Part shown: positions 12,746 through 25,525 of the stretch, piece by piece
Layout: every line of letters begins with the position of its first letter
Position numbering within the stretch: position 1 is the first letter of the stretch
Assembly: GCA_017311315.1 (NCBI GenBank)
Contig: CM029671.1
Location: 22,008,565-22,072,564, forward strand
Direction: 5' to 3'
From: Dendrocalamus latiflorus
Lineage: Eukaryota; Streptophyta; Magnoliopsida; Poales; Poaceae
Length of the DNA stretch: 64,000 bases
Notes under the pieces: generated by a model
What the model was told of the DNA's origin: nothing
The model's database searches: none
The model's input: only the letters and a program-made list of their open reading frames with translations
Position numbers and translations under genes: made by a program

Positions 12746-15700
12746 CAGACTGTAACACCCCGCGGTTATTAAGTAATTTTCGCGTTGTCATTAGCGTTAA
12801 TAATCATGATTATCGGAACCAATTTAAAATTTAGTATTAGTTATTTTAATGGCTCAATTCCCCAGCTAATCACAATTGTAATGGAACGAAGATAAATAGA
12901 AATTTTATTACAATTGTACAGCATTGCATGCATACGGATTGCATTTCAAACTAAAACATAATGGATGCAATAGGGGAACATGTTTATATTACAAGAAAGC
13001 TTCAAAATTACATACATAAACATTTCTTACAGGAATTCAATTGCTATCAATTACTGATACAACATTATTCTACTTATGAATCAATAACTAAATTATAAGA
13101 CCGAAAAAGACCAAACAAAAGAGTTAATTGAAAATAAAGCAATATAAAGTAAGTGTTGTCGTCAGAGCCCTAAGGATTAACTTCGGGCGAGGTAATCCGT
13201 TCACGGAGATACCTAACCGTCCGGGGGCCAGTCGGCACCTCTCACAACCATAGGCCCATCACACGGTATTGTATATATACAAACCTGTTCTGAATATAGG
13301 AATCCAACCAAGGCAAAGCCCAGAATATCACAAACCATTCCAGCCCAAACCACCGCAGAGAAACACCTATCAAAGCCCTCACCATACAAATGTCCACCAC
13401 AGTGAACCAGATAGCACCGGGCCAGATCAGCCACGCCCAGACAACATCGCCAGCCAACAAAATCTCACGGGCAAGGTCAGAGCCACCCAGCCAAAATATC
13501 CCACCACTGCATACCAGTAGCCAAACCGAGAGAAAAGGGCATAGAGAGACAAAGAAAGGTAAGGTAGACATTCCCCAAATCTTCCAGCCAATCCCCAGAC
13601 CGCAGAGGAGTCCACAACCGAGTGGAGCCGAAGGTCAAGGGGGTGAAAAACCGACAAGCCGAAGGGAGAAGGGGATGTGACGGCCACAGGAGAACCACAA
13701 GCCAGCATCAAGCATCAGCCACCGCAAGCCAGCCACCACCCCAACCCCAAACCCTAGCATTTCTCGCAGGTACCAGTGCAGGTAAATCCCCACAACCTCA
13801 CCACCCATGTATTACCGTTATCCCATTTCATCCAACATAGACTAGAAACCATAAGCATTCACCTACGGTAGAGCACATGAACCATTCAAGCATGTCACCG
13901 GAGACAAAAGAAGGGGAGAAGAGGGTTACCAGTAAGGGCGGCGGCTGCGGGTTTCCCGGCCGAGTCACCGGTTCACCGCCACCGGTACTCCCCCGGCGTA
14001 CGGCGGCGGTTCACCGGCGGAGTCAGCCACGGTCACCCACCTCCCAAAACCTAACTCTAGGCAAAACCTCACAAAGTTAGCAAATCACAAACTTGGAAAT
14101 CAAAGCAAGAAATGGGAAAAAGAGGGGAAAGCATCAGATTGGCCAGATCTGGCTGGAGAGCCCTAGGCGGCGCCGGACATCCCGGCGGGAACGGCCGGGC
14201 CAGAGGAGGCGTCGGAGGGGAGGCACGAGTGGGCGGCGGAGCCGCTGGAGGAGCAGAGCGGCGGCGCGAGGAGGCAGGGGCGCGAGCGGAAGGAGCCGCA
14301 CGGAGGTAGAGGCGGCGGCGTAGAGGAGGAGCCGAGGGGAGGCGCGTGAGGAGAGAGCGGGGAGGCCGAGAGAGAGAGAGAGAGGGAGAGATAGAGAGAG
14401 AGCCGGTGGAATGGGCGAGAAAAGAGGAAAAGGAGGAGGAGATGGAAGGGCGTCGGCAGAGGCAAAAAGGAGGAGGCGTCGGTGGGGTAAAAGAGAAGGA
14501 GAGGAGGCGTCGGCAGCGGAGAAAAGCCGAGAGCGCCAGTGGGAACCAAAAAAATGAAGAGGCGACGGCCATAGAACCAAAAAGGGCAAAAATAAAAAGA
14601 TGCTAATAGGGGCATTAGTAAGAAATTATGTAGGAGATAAATAAACTTCATATTAAATTGCTATGAGATAGAATATTTGTAAGCATGCGCATGCATATTA
14701 TTAAAGCTAATATTGCAGATTCGCCATTAATTAAAATGACTATTTAAAATGCAATAACCTATAATTGCTTATTGCTTGTACCTAAATCATAGGCACTATT
14801 AAAAATGAACTGGGAACTATTGCACTCTATATAGAGGAACGAAAGGAGAATTAGCGGACCATTAATATAAGTAATAGAAATCTTGTGATGACCAAAATCT
14901 TATAAATAATCGAACCATAGATTAATTTGAGTCTAAATGGCAGGAAAGAGGTTGAATCTGCCAAAGGAGTTATATCAGGGTAGTGAGGATATTCAGCAAG
15001 ACAATATAACATCAGGCAAGTATCCTTTGAACAAGTCTTCAGAATAGATTCATTAAAAATCAGTATTTTATAGTATGCTAGTATCATCCTGCATTGAAAA
15101 ATAAAAGAAGATTTAAATTAAGACGGTGGTTACGAAAGAAATGAATAAACGGCAACTGATGGAGCAGTTGGCCCTATTAGTAGGAAAAAGGTGGGCGGAG
15201 GTCGCCTTGGTAGGGATCCAATGGAAAGATTAGGGACCTCTGCATAAGAATAAAATATAAGGTTTTACCAACTTCATTCGTATGAACAAACCGTACCAAC
15301 TCGTATCAACCAACGTTCCGTTTTCACGGGCAGTCGGTACTCTAGTGAGGTGTTATATTCTCCACAGGGTTGAGTATTAATTATGGGATAAGCCCAAAGG
15401 AACCGGTAAGAGAACGGAGCGTAAGAACCCACAGGCGGGTTACGCAAAGGCGTTATATTACGCAGGAAGGGGGCTGGGTGAGGGTCGGAAACCCTACCAG
15501 CCAACGGTTATGTCGCTTCCAGTGGGTCTGTGTGAGGGTGGTACACCGCTCCAGGCTGCTGCTTGTGAATAACCAGGTGGAGATATAATTACTGAACTAG
15601 ATGTAATTGCACTGTACTCTGGTCTGGGCGCCGCTTCAAAGGAATTGCGGATAACCCCAAGAGCCAACACGAGCAGAGTGATGATGGGTAAAGTGATACA

Positions 15701-16450
15701 ACCTTGCGCAATGCTATTAAAAATCATGAATTCATGCATGTCTCCGGGAAAGGAGAACTACGGAAACTTATGGGGGTTTTTGCTGTTCATGCGTGTGTTC
15801 AGTAGATTTGTAAAATAATAAATTGATATTTTGCCACAACTTAAAACCTATTTCCATAAGTGTAATTTGGGAAAAAGTGTTTGAAAATGAGAGATGTTGA
15901 TGGGGAAATTTATCAAAATCATCCATTGCATTTTGTTATATAAGCTTGCTGAGTACTCTGTACTCACCCTTGCTATTATTTTCCTTTGTTTAGCGGATAG
16001 CCAGCTAGAGTCAGGCACGGAGGATGCCTCCACAGAGGAGTATTACTCTCCCGGAGAGGGAGATTATTTCGAGGATGAGCCGCCTGAGGATTACGCCGCA
16101 TACGACGATTGGGAGTCGTAGGGACTTGCGTGCGGCTTGGACTCGACCTTTAGGGGGTCTGTGCTATTAGTGTATTGTATTTGTACTCTTTCCTGTATAA
16201 TTAGAACACCTCTGTATAATTAGAAGTTTAGCTACTTTCTATCTGAAATAATTAGAACTGCAGTTGTTATGTAATATTTAGCCCTGCGTGGCATTGTGAA
16301 TGTATGTAAATTTCTATCTCTAATGATTGTTCTGTGCAATACTCTGAATGGCTTATTATTCGTTAAAGCAATGTCTTATTGGCTAAAACGAATAATAATC
16401 CGTTGACCAGCGTTATTACCCGGGGTAATAAGGCGGGTCGTCACACAGAC
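12746..16450 (+). mobile_element. Solo LTR (~3.7 kb, Gypsy-type) with CAGAC target-site duplication
   Basis: The element runs from TGTAACACCC (12751) to GGTCGTCACA (16445), a canonical TG...CA LTR, and is flanked on both sides by the identical pentamer CAGAC (12746-12750 and 16446-16450). There is no second LTR copy and no gag-pol between the ends, so it is read as a solo LTR left by LTR-LTR recombination. Length and ends resemble the very long LTRs of rice RIRE3/RIRE8-type Gypsy elements, from memory. A TATA-like ctatataga lies near 14,826. An acidic frame on the plus strand ends at 16,121 with several Glu/Asp/Tyr-rich segments, which I recall from this LTR class. A purine-rich block (14.1-14.6 kb) makes long meaningless frames on both strands. 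Confidence 0.85.
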
Positions 16451-16775
16451 CAACCGGTTTTCGCGGGTTTCCGGAACCCTGGCCGACACCAATCAATACT
16501 GGAATTCTTCTTCTTCTTCTCTCTCTAAAAACGAAAGGTGAACCAGTGAAAGCGAACTAACTGAACGTGAAATGTGTACCTCGTCTACTATTTAACGTGT
16601 CATGTGAGCTTTTCAAGCCATGGGAAAGCCGATGCGCAGTTTGAGCAAAAGCCGAAATGGTACCGTCCTCTAGCCTAATCATTCAGCACGCTTAACCACC
16701 GCAACGAGATCAACGACAGCTAACTGAGCTTAAACACCAATCAATACAAAACAACCGCTTTGTTCAGAGCTGATG
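16451..16775. other. Short intergenic segment
   Basis: Nothing recognised between the solo LTR and the next element. A short CT-rich run (about 16,507-16,527) is the only structure. Confidence 0.5.
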
Positions 16776-18231
16776 CTAGTCATTGGATGCAAACGGGCCG
16801 GGCCGGGCCGGCCCTGGACCACGTGGCCCACGAGAAAAAAAAGTAACGAGTGGTCCCAATCATCTTTTCGGCTGGAACCGTGTTACCCATAGGGTCCGTG
16901 GACGGTGGACCGGTCTATGTAAGAGGGTTGGGAAGTGATGGCAATGTATTGGGCCAGTGAAAGACAAGTTCCCAGGCACTGTACCTCATCACCCGAGCGA
17001 GCTCCCTCTATCACCGGTCCTCTCAAACCGTTGGGTGTTGGCTCCGTCGCCCTATTTCTGCTGACGAGCTCGCCGCCGGAGATTACACCTCGCTACTGCC
17101 TTCTCTGCTCCTCTACAATTCACTTTAATACACTCTTGCCCTGATTCCACCTCTCACCGCCACGCCTCAGCTCGTCGGGACCTCATGGCCGGTGAGTACA
17201 CTACCCCATGGTGCCTTCAAACTCTACTCCACGCGCTTCCAATTTTCATAGGTTTAAAAGGCCCCAGATGCTCTAGTCTTCCATTGCTGTTGCTACTGTT
17301 TTTTTTAAAATTATGTTAGATTTATAGATCCCCAATCTGTATGGTTTCTTTGCTGAAAATTCTCGGAGGCCCCAACAAAATGCTCCAGAGGAACAAGGAT
17401 GCAAGTCGCTAGAGAATGAAGAATGAGGGGATTCGATGGCACAGTGGCTACAGGAGCTCACCGAAGCGCTGGAGAATGAAGAATGAGGGGATTCGATGGC
17501 ACAGTGGCTACAGGAGCTCACCGGAGCGACAGCAAGGTCAGTCAACGATGAAGAGTAGTGCTACCGGGGAACAAGCAACGACACGACTGCTCAGAGAGGC
17601 AATGTATAGCGAACAGAAGCCTAACGAAGTATAGCCAACAGAAGCCCAGGGTTGGCCATGGCACAACGGAACCTCGCCGGAGTAGCGCTAATGGGCCTCT
17701 TCTTCTAAAAAGCTGTTTTTCAGGGGTTTTTTTTACAGTAATTAACTTTTAAATAAAATGACTTTTTAAGATAAAATTAGAGTCCACAAATTAATTATAG
17801 TACAAACTGTAACGACTTCATTTATATCAAATAAAATCACATATGAGTTTCTCTTATTTCATACTTTCTTTCACAAACAGACTAAAAGTTATAAATCATA
17901 ACAAAAAAACATAAGCCGTTACGAACAGCCTAAAAATTGTAAATCACTACTAAAAGTCATAAACCGTAGTAAAAAGAAAAAGACCAATGAGGCACGATCG
18001 GGAGTAGCAGTTGTGTGAAGTGGATGCTCGGAGAAGGATGTCACCATGGAAGGAGACCGGACAAAGATATTTCCTCTAATGGGTCGACCCACCCATGGGT
18101 CAGCTGGTTCGTGGCCTCACTTGGACCTTTTTATTTTTTGAGCCAGCGCACTACCCATTAGTGCCAAAATTTTGAGGCCAGGCCGGTGGGCCTACGGGCC
18201 GATCCGCCCCTGTTTCATCCCTACTACTCAG
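16776..18231. mobile_element. Degenerate hAT-like element with gene-like interior
   Basis: The left end TGGATGCAAACGGGCC (16784) and the right end TTTCATCCCTA (to 18223) form an imperfect inverted pair of the 'GGGATG..AACGGGC' kind. The flanking octamers CTAGTCAT and CTACTCAG agree at 6 of 8 positions, as expected for an old hAT target duplication. Inside, 16.95-17.20 kb looks like a captured gene 5' end (an ATG GCC G followed immediately by GTGAGT), then a 60-bp tandem duplication, then AT-rich sequence. No transposase is present. Confidence 0.5.
17412..17531. repeat. 60-bp tandem duplication
   Basis: Units 17412-17471 and 17472-17531 match over nearly their whole length, both containing 'gattcgatggcacagtggct'. 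The period is exactly 60, so frame is kept across the copies. Only a few differences occur, at the end of the unit. Confidence 0.92.
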
Positions 18232-19531
18232 AACACTGACTACGATCATAAGGGCATCATCATTCACAGAGAAGGTTGGCCATTTGCGTCAAGATTCGTA
18301 TAATGTAAGCACCGACAGAGCTTAACCAGTTACCCAGTTACCGCGAGACGTCCTCAAAAAAACAAACAAAACTTTACCTGTGCTATCCTCTTTCTTATCC
18401 AAATTTTACATCAGACATGGCTCAGCTGCCAGGTACGAAGCATAAAATCTGGAAGCAAACTTCTCTGTATGCTGCAACATAGTTCTGCTCGTTCTCGGCA
18501 ATTATGCTGTTACTACATCTACAAGGATCGTTTATCGATGGGGTTTGTGGACAAAAACCCCTTGGCTGGCTCCGCCAAGGTGCTGGGCAAAATTTTCGCA
18601 CCGAAGGTTGTCAAACCTGAACACAGTGCAGTAACTTGTATATGCTGCTAGTATCAAAAATGAAAGGCAGAACAAGGTTCTTAAGATATTAATTTAGTTT
18701 GCTTCAAGTTGGATGTTTCAGCTTCTGTTCCATGTCGCCATCATCTTTCGCTGCTGCTGTATTCGAGACAATCTGTCAAGGAGAGATGCAGCACAGATCA
18801 GAATATTGAATTTGCTTAATAACCTAGTAGCAAATTTCAATTTACCATGGACACAGTAACATCTGACATAAGAAACAAATTACTAGTTCAACAGCAGAAA
18901 GCACAACTGAGGTTTCTAATTTCTAAAGCTGGTACAGACAGGATACAAGTTGATGGCCTGCACCAAAGCTCAGCGCAACCAGTCAGGTACTTGCTGAGGC
19001 TCTGTTGTTATGTAGCAAGGCAGCCAGAGATGCAGCGGAGAACCAAGTGGTTTCCTCGCCAGCTTCTGGCCACCAGCTCGCCACAATGCCCACAATGTGA
19101 TGTGGCCAAAGAAGATATTTATCCCCTTTTTGGATGATTATTCATTAGACCAGAACCCAACTTTCCGAACATTCTTTTGATTTTTTAGTCAAAATAGTGT
19201 ACAATCATCAAAGGAATTGTGTGACTGGAAGTCAGTTGCAATTTATGTAAACATTCATAGCTCAAAATCTCAAATGAAATTGGTGTAATAAGCTGGGGTA
19301 TCAATCACTTAAGCAGTTGCTTTTCTAAAAACAAAAGCCCAGGCCATATTTCTCATGCTGGGGGTAAAGGGTTGGTTACTGGCTTACTGCCACATTCTGT
19401 TCCTTCATTGCGACAATGGTTCCAAACTTTCTTACAACAAAACAACATAACGTTAAACAAAATAAGCCTTGTTTGTGGAAATCTACATTACCTGATACTT
19501 GGTACATTAACACTTGAAAACATCAATCTGT
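18232..19531. other. Downstream region of the ABC1 kinase gene
   Basis: No separate gene was recognised. Minus-strand transcripts of the kinase gene would have their 3' UTR here. A plus-strand frame at about 18,469-18,651 and another at 18,847-19,137 have no recognisable family. An acceptor-like tract (CTTGACAG) on the minus strand near 18,776 could mark an alternative 3' exon. Confidence 0.4.
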
Positions 19532-22500
19532 TTATGAGAAAAAATCAAGTGGTTGTTTTATGTCCTCTAGTAGTAGAGTCTTCAACGTGTGCATGATATC
19601 AAAGCCTGGGTCTAGCTTGCGTTGCCACCCCTACAAAAAGAAAAATCAACAGCCACGATAAGCATGCTGCATATCTTCCTGCAAAACATGGAGGTATTGT
19701 GCAAGGAACATTGAATTAGCTTGTAGCACAGAAAAGGGTGGTCATTAACCAAACCCACCAATTATTTCCCTAGACAAGTCCATATTAAACACTTAAAATG
19801 TTCTCTAATACACGATTTAATATGAAGTTAGATAAAATGAAGCGGAACATAATCAAAATGAATTTCAACCTGAAAACTAATATGTATTTTGGTACATAGG
19901 CAGCAAGGTATATGCTATCACTATCTTTCTTCACAAATAGGTATCTGATTTTGCACATCCTATAGTCTTTACAAACAAGGATGGAGACCCTTATTAAGTA
20001 CACTGATATAATCGAATTCCTTCTGTAGAATGTCATAATTGAAACCTGTGGTAAATATTTTATAGATAAAGTTTTACGAGCATTTTACCTCGAGAACCAA
20101 AATGGTAACCATCACAGTACAGATGTTGCCATCAATGTTGACTTTGTGGCGACGAACTGTGTCAAGCAAGTGATGCATGCATTCAGCAGGGTGAAAGACA
20201 TCCCCCTCAGGCGTTCCCCAGAATGTAAATGTCTTATCCAATTCCTATCAATAATGAAAAATAAAATTATTATTCAAGAAATTTATGTACAAGATGAGGA
20301 CTGCATTATAAGTAGTATAGCTGAATTTTTCAGCAAATTAAGATGCAATTTCAAATACTGGGTACAAAAATACAAGCAACAAGCAGCAAAAAGCATCAAG
20401 TTGGAGGAATACATCATACACAAATTGAAGCTAGACTACTAAAGCCAGCGAACTTATTATGCATATAGATTGTAGATACGATGTAAACACTTAAGTTAAA
20501 CAATAAACATAAATTGGCTGCAATTCAACTTCAGTGAAGCTGAAGCAAGAAAGACATGAACCTGAAATGCCTGAACAAACAACAGAGGCAAAGGATCCTT
20601 CATTGGATAATTTGCCCTGCATCCCTTGTGTCGGCATACTTGAAGAAAGGAACACCCTAGTGAACCAGTCACATTTGGTGTAACCAAAGCCTCAAACCTG
20701 ACTATTAGAAACTTCTGCTATTCTCTAGGTATATAAATTATTTTGAACTGCCCCTGACACTGTCTAATATCATAATGTCTACACATGCAGACACCCAGAT
20801 GCATCAAGAGTCCCACCACTTTTCCATTCTGACAAGCAGTGTACAAGAATGAATACAGGTACATACGATATACATGACCAAAAGGAAGCTAGTTGCATTC
20901 AAACATTGCATATCAAGTATCAAATATGGATGAGCTCTAAATGCTTGCCTGCAGCATAGTTTCACACTTTACCTCGATAAAGGCCACTGGATTTGGACAG
21001 CTCTGATGTTTTGATAATTGGAGAGTACAGTTAGCAGCAGCATGACCATCTCTGGTAGCCACTGCCTTGAAGAACTGTTGTAAGTTATCACGGTCAGCTC
21101 GGGAAAGCTCAGCAGTCATGCCCACATCAAGAAACACAATATGGGGCTTAGTTCTGAAAAACTTTTTCCTTGAACGCTTGCACTCATTTAGACGGACAAG
21201 AATGTTTCCAGGGTGCATATCTGCATGAATAAAATTGTCCTCCTAAAGAAAGGGGGGCAATAATATTTGAGACTTCAGTGACTGAATTTCAATACAAGCA
21301 TATGGCATATGTTAGAAATAAAACAGTGATACATCTAGCTCCACAGGCTCTACCGCGGCCCCAATACCCACCCTACCCGACCACACACAAACACCACCAC
21401 TCAGGGGAGGAAGAGAATAATAGGAAACACAGAATTAGAAAACGTACATACCAGAAGCATCTTCAAGAATGCATATGTGCCAATGTGGGCAAGGTCTCTC
21501 TTCATCCGAGCATTTCCTTCAATTTCATCCATAAAACGAGCAACACTTTCTCCATTCTCAAATGTCTCAACAAGGACAGATGGATGCACAAGTGGATATA
21601 ATGGCTTTGGGAAAGACACATGTCTCCATCTGCGGAAGTTGTAGATGAAGCGACTCAAATGAGCAGCTTCCCTTGAAAGGTCAACTTGAGACATCATGAA
21701 AACTGCAAACTGGCGGACACTCTCGTCCAGCCTCAACCAGCTCAATCCAGGGATGACATTAGAAACTTTTGCCACAAGATTGATGAGTAAAAAGTCTTTC
21801 TTGATTGATTCACCAACACCAGGATGCCTCACCTTAACTGCAACATGCTTTCCAGGATGTTGATCTCTTAGCGTAGCCCGATGTACTTGTGCAATGCTTC
21901 CAGAAGCTACAGGGTTCTCCTCAAAAGTCTCAAATATTTCAGAAAGCTTACGACCAAATGCCTTCTCAATGGCAGCCTTGCTGTAAGTGAAACCATGGAC
22001 TGGAGCTGTGCTGTGAAGCTTTGAAAGCTCAACACAGAGATCACTTGGAAAAAGATCAGGTCGTGTTGCAGCCCACTGACCCCACTTAATGAATGCTGGC
22101 CCAGCCTTTTCGAGGGTATGTCGCACAAGACGAAGCCACCTCCTTCTAAATGCAACACTGAAACTATCTGCAAATGGAGCTAATGCGGTTGCAGGGAAGA
22201 ACAGGAATGCCAAATGCACTGCCCTAATAAGCAAAGTGACGCCCTCCCAGACTGACCAAACCATGGATGATAGAATCTGGCGAGTATCTCGTGCTTTCAT
22301 GACAATGCCTTCCATTGCGGGCATGTAGGATGGTGAGTCAGCAAGGACAGGCTGCGCCAATGCCATCTTGCCAAAAGCTAGAGCCATGACCCCAGGGATG
22401 ACATGGAACCTCGCTAAGGACAAGCTTACAGCACAGGCTGCTTGGCTCATCAGTGGAAACCGAGGGGCACTATACGAGTACATATGACTGAGCCGCTTCC

Positions 22501-22840
22501 ATGCCAACTGGGCTTGCTGTGTTGCCGATGAATTTGCCACTGCCACTGAGAGGGTATGGTAGCCTCTGGAAATCCTGTTTCTGCACTTGTGGTCCTCAAC
22601 TTTTTTCTTTCTGATAATAACCTTGTAATGTGAGAACAATCTAGAGAAGATGGCTGGGATCTTTTGCCTCGTTGACAGGCCATTGTTCCTCACTGCTGTG
22701 CAGTAACCGCTGTTGTGGCTCCGCTGGGAAAAATGGGCTGCCCACCTATTTGTTCCTACCGCCAACAGCCTCCTCACAAATGTAACAGAACATATCAGCA
22801 ATTTGCAAGTTTTCAAGCTTAGCTGCCACTTGGCAGAACC
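19532..22840 (-). CDS. ABC1/UbiB (ADCK-like) atypical kinase
   Basis: Coding exons joined by phase: 22840/22483-21452, 21242-20973, 20244-20089 and 19630-19532. All three introns have GT-AG ends and keep frame. Numbered from the first in-frame ATG (22483) the product has 518 residues. ABC1 hallmarks appear in order: KWGQ (133-136), the A-S-G-S nucleotide loop (193-196), the VAVKV lysine (217), HADMHPGN (350-357) and DVG (383-385) in place of the kinase DFG. Family members (yeast Coq8, plant ABC1Ks) act in mitochondria or plastids in ubiquinone or prenyl-lipid metabolism; the substrate here is unknown. The frame stays open upstream of the ATG to a stop at 22841-22843. That 119-codon extension includes VRRLLAVGTNRW, which looks like an organelle-targeting sequence but has no ATG, so the true start is unresolved. 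A GC-rich 5' exon probably lies upstream. Confidence 0.88.
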
Positions 22841-23371
22841 CTATGTTTACTAGGTGAAATTAAGCAGTCAATCGGTACAGCATAACCAATGTAATTCGAG
22901 TCTATCCACTAATTATTTAATCATTCCAAAATTACCCCAAAATTCTTGCCATTTGATCATGTATATATGGAAAATTTGCATATTCCAAGAAATGCACACA
23001 TTAACTATTTCGGCCAATGAAAAGCTTTAGGTTGATAACTGTACATATGTGGGCAAATCACTAATTTAAGCTAGATTGGATGGCCAATTGATCACAACAA
23101 CAGCCCCAAAGCCTCAAACTGCCATGGTCTCCAATTTCCACGCTGCCCATACAACACTGAAGAAATTTGTACTGAGTTCAGTGCATTATACGCAAATCCG
23201 GGGCTACAAGTACACAAATTGAGCCAAAGCGCGGCCGGTCGCAACGAAGTCTAGACCCCCAAACAAGTGCCCCCCGGAAGATCCACCTTTCCCCTCCACC
23301 AATCGACGCCCAAAGGTGTACGAATACCACACCAACGAGATTCGGGGGGGGGGGGGGGAGAAGAAGCGCAC

Positions 23372-23640
23372 CTCTCGCTGATCGACAGTAGCCGTAGCAT
23401 CGGAGCTCACCGGACCAAGCCCCGGACCAAGCCGCCGCAGATCATACCACCCACCACCGAAACCCCTAGCCAACTCCGCGCGGGGGGGCGAGCCAAACCC
23501 TAGGAGGATATTTGGATGCGGAGCCGCGATCCGCGCGGCCAAGGGAAGGGGGAGGCGGGGGCGGTGGGAAGACGGGATTGAGAGGCGCTGTGCCGCCGTG
23601 ATCCTCCGGTCGGTGGCGATGCGAGGAGTAATCTTGTTTC
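23372..23640 (-). other. Probable 5' UTR exon and promoter-proximal region of the ABC1 kinase gene
   Basis: A GC-rich block on the minus strand ends at a good donor (GCGAGAG followed by GTGCGC, junction near 23,371). The next acceptor-like sites lie near 22,850 (TTTCACCTAG) and 22,827 (GTGGCAG). The compositional jump, the position about 0.5 kb upstream of the coding exon and the shared strand suggest an untranslated first exon. A 15-16 base G run sits just inside the intron (about 23,344-23,359). Confidence 0.45.
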
Positions 23641-25000
23641 CCCTTTCTTTTTTTGCGAAATTGCGTGTGTAGGGCATCCACAAGGGTTTATTCGCTTCCT
23701 ACTTGCCAGGGGAATAGGAAAGCATGAGCTCTGTTTTTTTTCTTTTTCTGTGATTAATGGTTTTTTGATATATTTTTTGAGAAGATGTTAACATAAACAA
23801 GTACACGCTGATATGCTCAAAAGGCCATTTAAAGAAGAGGCTTCAAAAATTCTATTTATTTCAGCTTTTGAAAATATTGAGTTCTAAAGACAAAAAGAAT
23901 AACGCCATAGAAAGATTAATGAGACAATTGAGGATTTGCCCCACCTTTCCTTAGCAACAACTCATTTGCACCATAGCTGCTTTAAATTGAGTATTTGCCC
24001 CATCTTTGAATTTTTATTTGATAATTTGCCCTACTCTGATTTTTCAAGTCATTTTGTATTTTTGCAAGGCTAAATACTCAGGAAAAATGACCAAAGTACC
24101 CCTGAGTGAAATCGATATGGCATGATTGATTGGGATCAATTCCCCCCATTCCCCATTTCGTCTAGAGCTAGTGCTTGGGTTGGGGCGTCCACCTCGCGAC
24201 ATGTCGCCCCTCCACTAGCGCCAGGATCGGTGGCTCCTCCACATCGGCTACCTCCCTCTCCTCCTCACCGCCTGAGGCCACCACCCCTCCACCACGCGGT
24301 GTGTAACGTGATTGAAACCACTTGAACTTGAAACCCTCGACCACAATCGACCAAAACTTTCATAAATGCAAAATCTAAAGCAATCCAAATGTCAATTATT
24401 CATCATCACTTTCTTTACAACCATCCACATGGTCTAACACTAATTTCCTGCACTACTGGTACTGCTGCATGCTAGAAATATTGTTACCTTTGAACGTTCT
24501 TGAATTAACTAGCAGCTAGCTTAATCTTGTACCAGATTTGAATTCTTGTTCAAGTGATTCCTTCTTACTGATGCATATCCTTGAAGTAGCTAAAGCTTGT
24601 TGATTTGTATCAAATTGAATTGTTGGATGCAAAAGGTTACTTGCATGGATGTTTCCTGAGAAATTCCTGTAAATTTATTGAATCCTTATTGTTCAATGCA
24701 AACTGATGAATGTAAATGAGAAGTGTTATATTATTGAATGATAAGGGAGCATTTAGTACATATTTTGAGTGGAAATCTTTTGATGCTTTGTTGCTGCATG
24801 CGCAAAGCTGGTTGAAGCACTCAACAGTGCCCGTCGACCGTCGTCTCACAACGGCCGCCGTCTCCCTCTACCTGATTGCGCGAGTCGCGAAGAAGGGGAT
24901 CCCAGAGAGAAGTGGTAGAACAGGGGAGTCAGGTGCGTATGGGTTCGAGTTGGTTCGTATGTGTGCGCCTGGTGCGACTAACCAGTCGGGTCTAAGGCTA
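23641..25000. other. Intergenic, transposon-like fragments
   Basis: 23,930-24,090 carries repeated 'atttgcccca' phrases that resemble one terminal repeat of a MULE-like element; no opposite end was found. 24,170-24,320 is proline-rich in translation but short and unrelated to known domains. No gene is supported. Confidence 0.4.
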
Positions 25001-25002
25001 GG

Positions 25003-25525
25003 GATGGCAATCGGGCGCGGTGGGTACGGGTAGTGTCTGTCAATACTCGTACCCGCGACCCCGATTTACGCCCACGAGCATACCCGCGAAGGACGACGAG
25101 TGAAGAACCTCGCCCATACCTGTCGCCCGTGGGTACCCGTCACCCGTGGGCATATTCGTTTATCTGCGAATTGAGAGTCACTATCTAAGAGTTGAACTAA
25201 TGACAGGTACATATAATCAGTAGATGTTGCTAGAAAATATAATAGCTATCAAAAAAGTTTATAATAATCAATAGCAATTAGAGATATGCAAAAATTTATA
25301 ACAATCAATAGCAATTAGAGATATTGCTATGGTTGCGCCACCTGTCAATCTATATCGTGGGTAAACGCGCGGGGCGGGTACGGGTGGAGCTTACCCATAC
25401 TCGTGCCCGTTTACCCGACGGGTACAGTGTTCCCCTATTTCCATACCTGTGGGTAAAGAAAACATTACATACCCGGCTCTATTAGGGTATTTACCCACGG
25501 GTATACGGGTAAACGGGTAGCGCGG
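25003..25525. repeat. hAT-like non-autonomous repeat, right end unclear
   Basis: It begins GGGATGGCAATCGGG and is built of many variants of 'acccgtgggta' and 'gggtacgggt' in both orientations, so the two halves can pair. This matches the GGGATGGCAA-type repeats common in plants. The opposite terminus is not evident; the last motif is near 25,520, and no target duplication was identified. Confidence 0.45.

Noticed and set aside
14069..14651. Overlapping 150-residue frames on the minus strand and basic frames on the plus strand
   Set aside because: They lie in a purine/pyrimidine-skewed block of the 3.7 kb solo LTR and have no domain; Ser/Leu/Pro and Arg/Glu runs reflect the skew.
18469..19137. 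Two plus-strand frames, one containing MGFVDKNPLAGSAKVLGKIF
   Set aside because: No family recognised, no splice-linked partners, and located in the 3' flank of the kinase gene on the opposite strand.
20496..20687. Possible extra exon of the ABC1 kinase gene
   Set aside because: The flanking exons join directly in phase at a conserved AFIE/ELDKTF junction, leaving no room for it.
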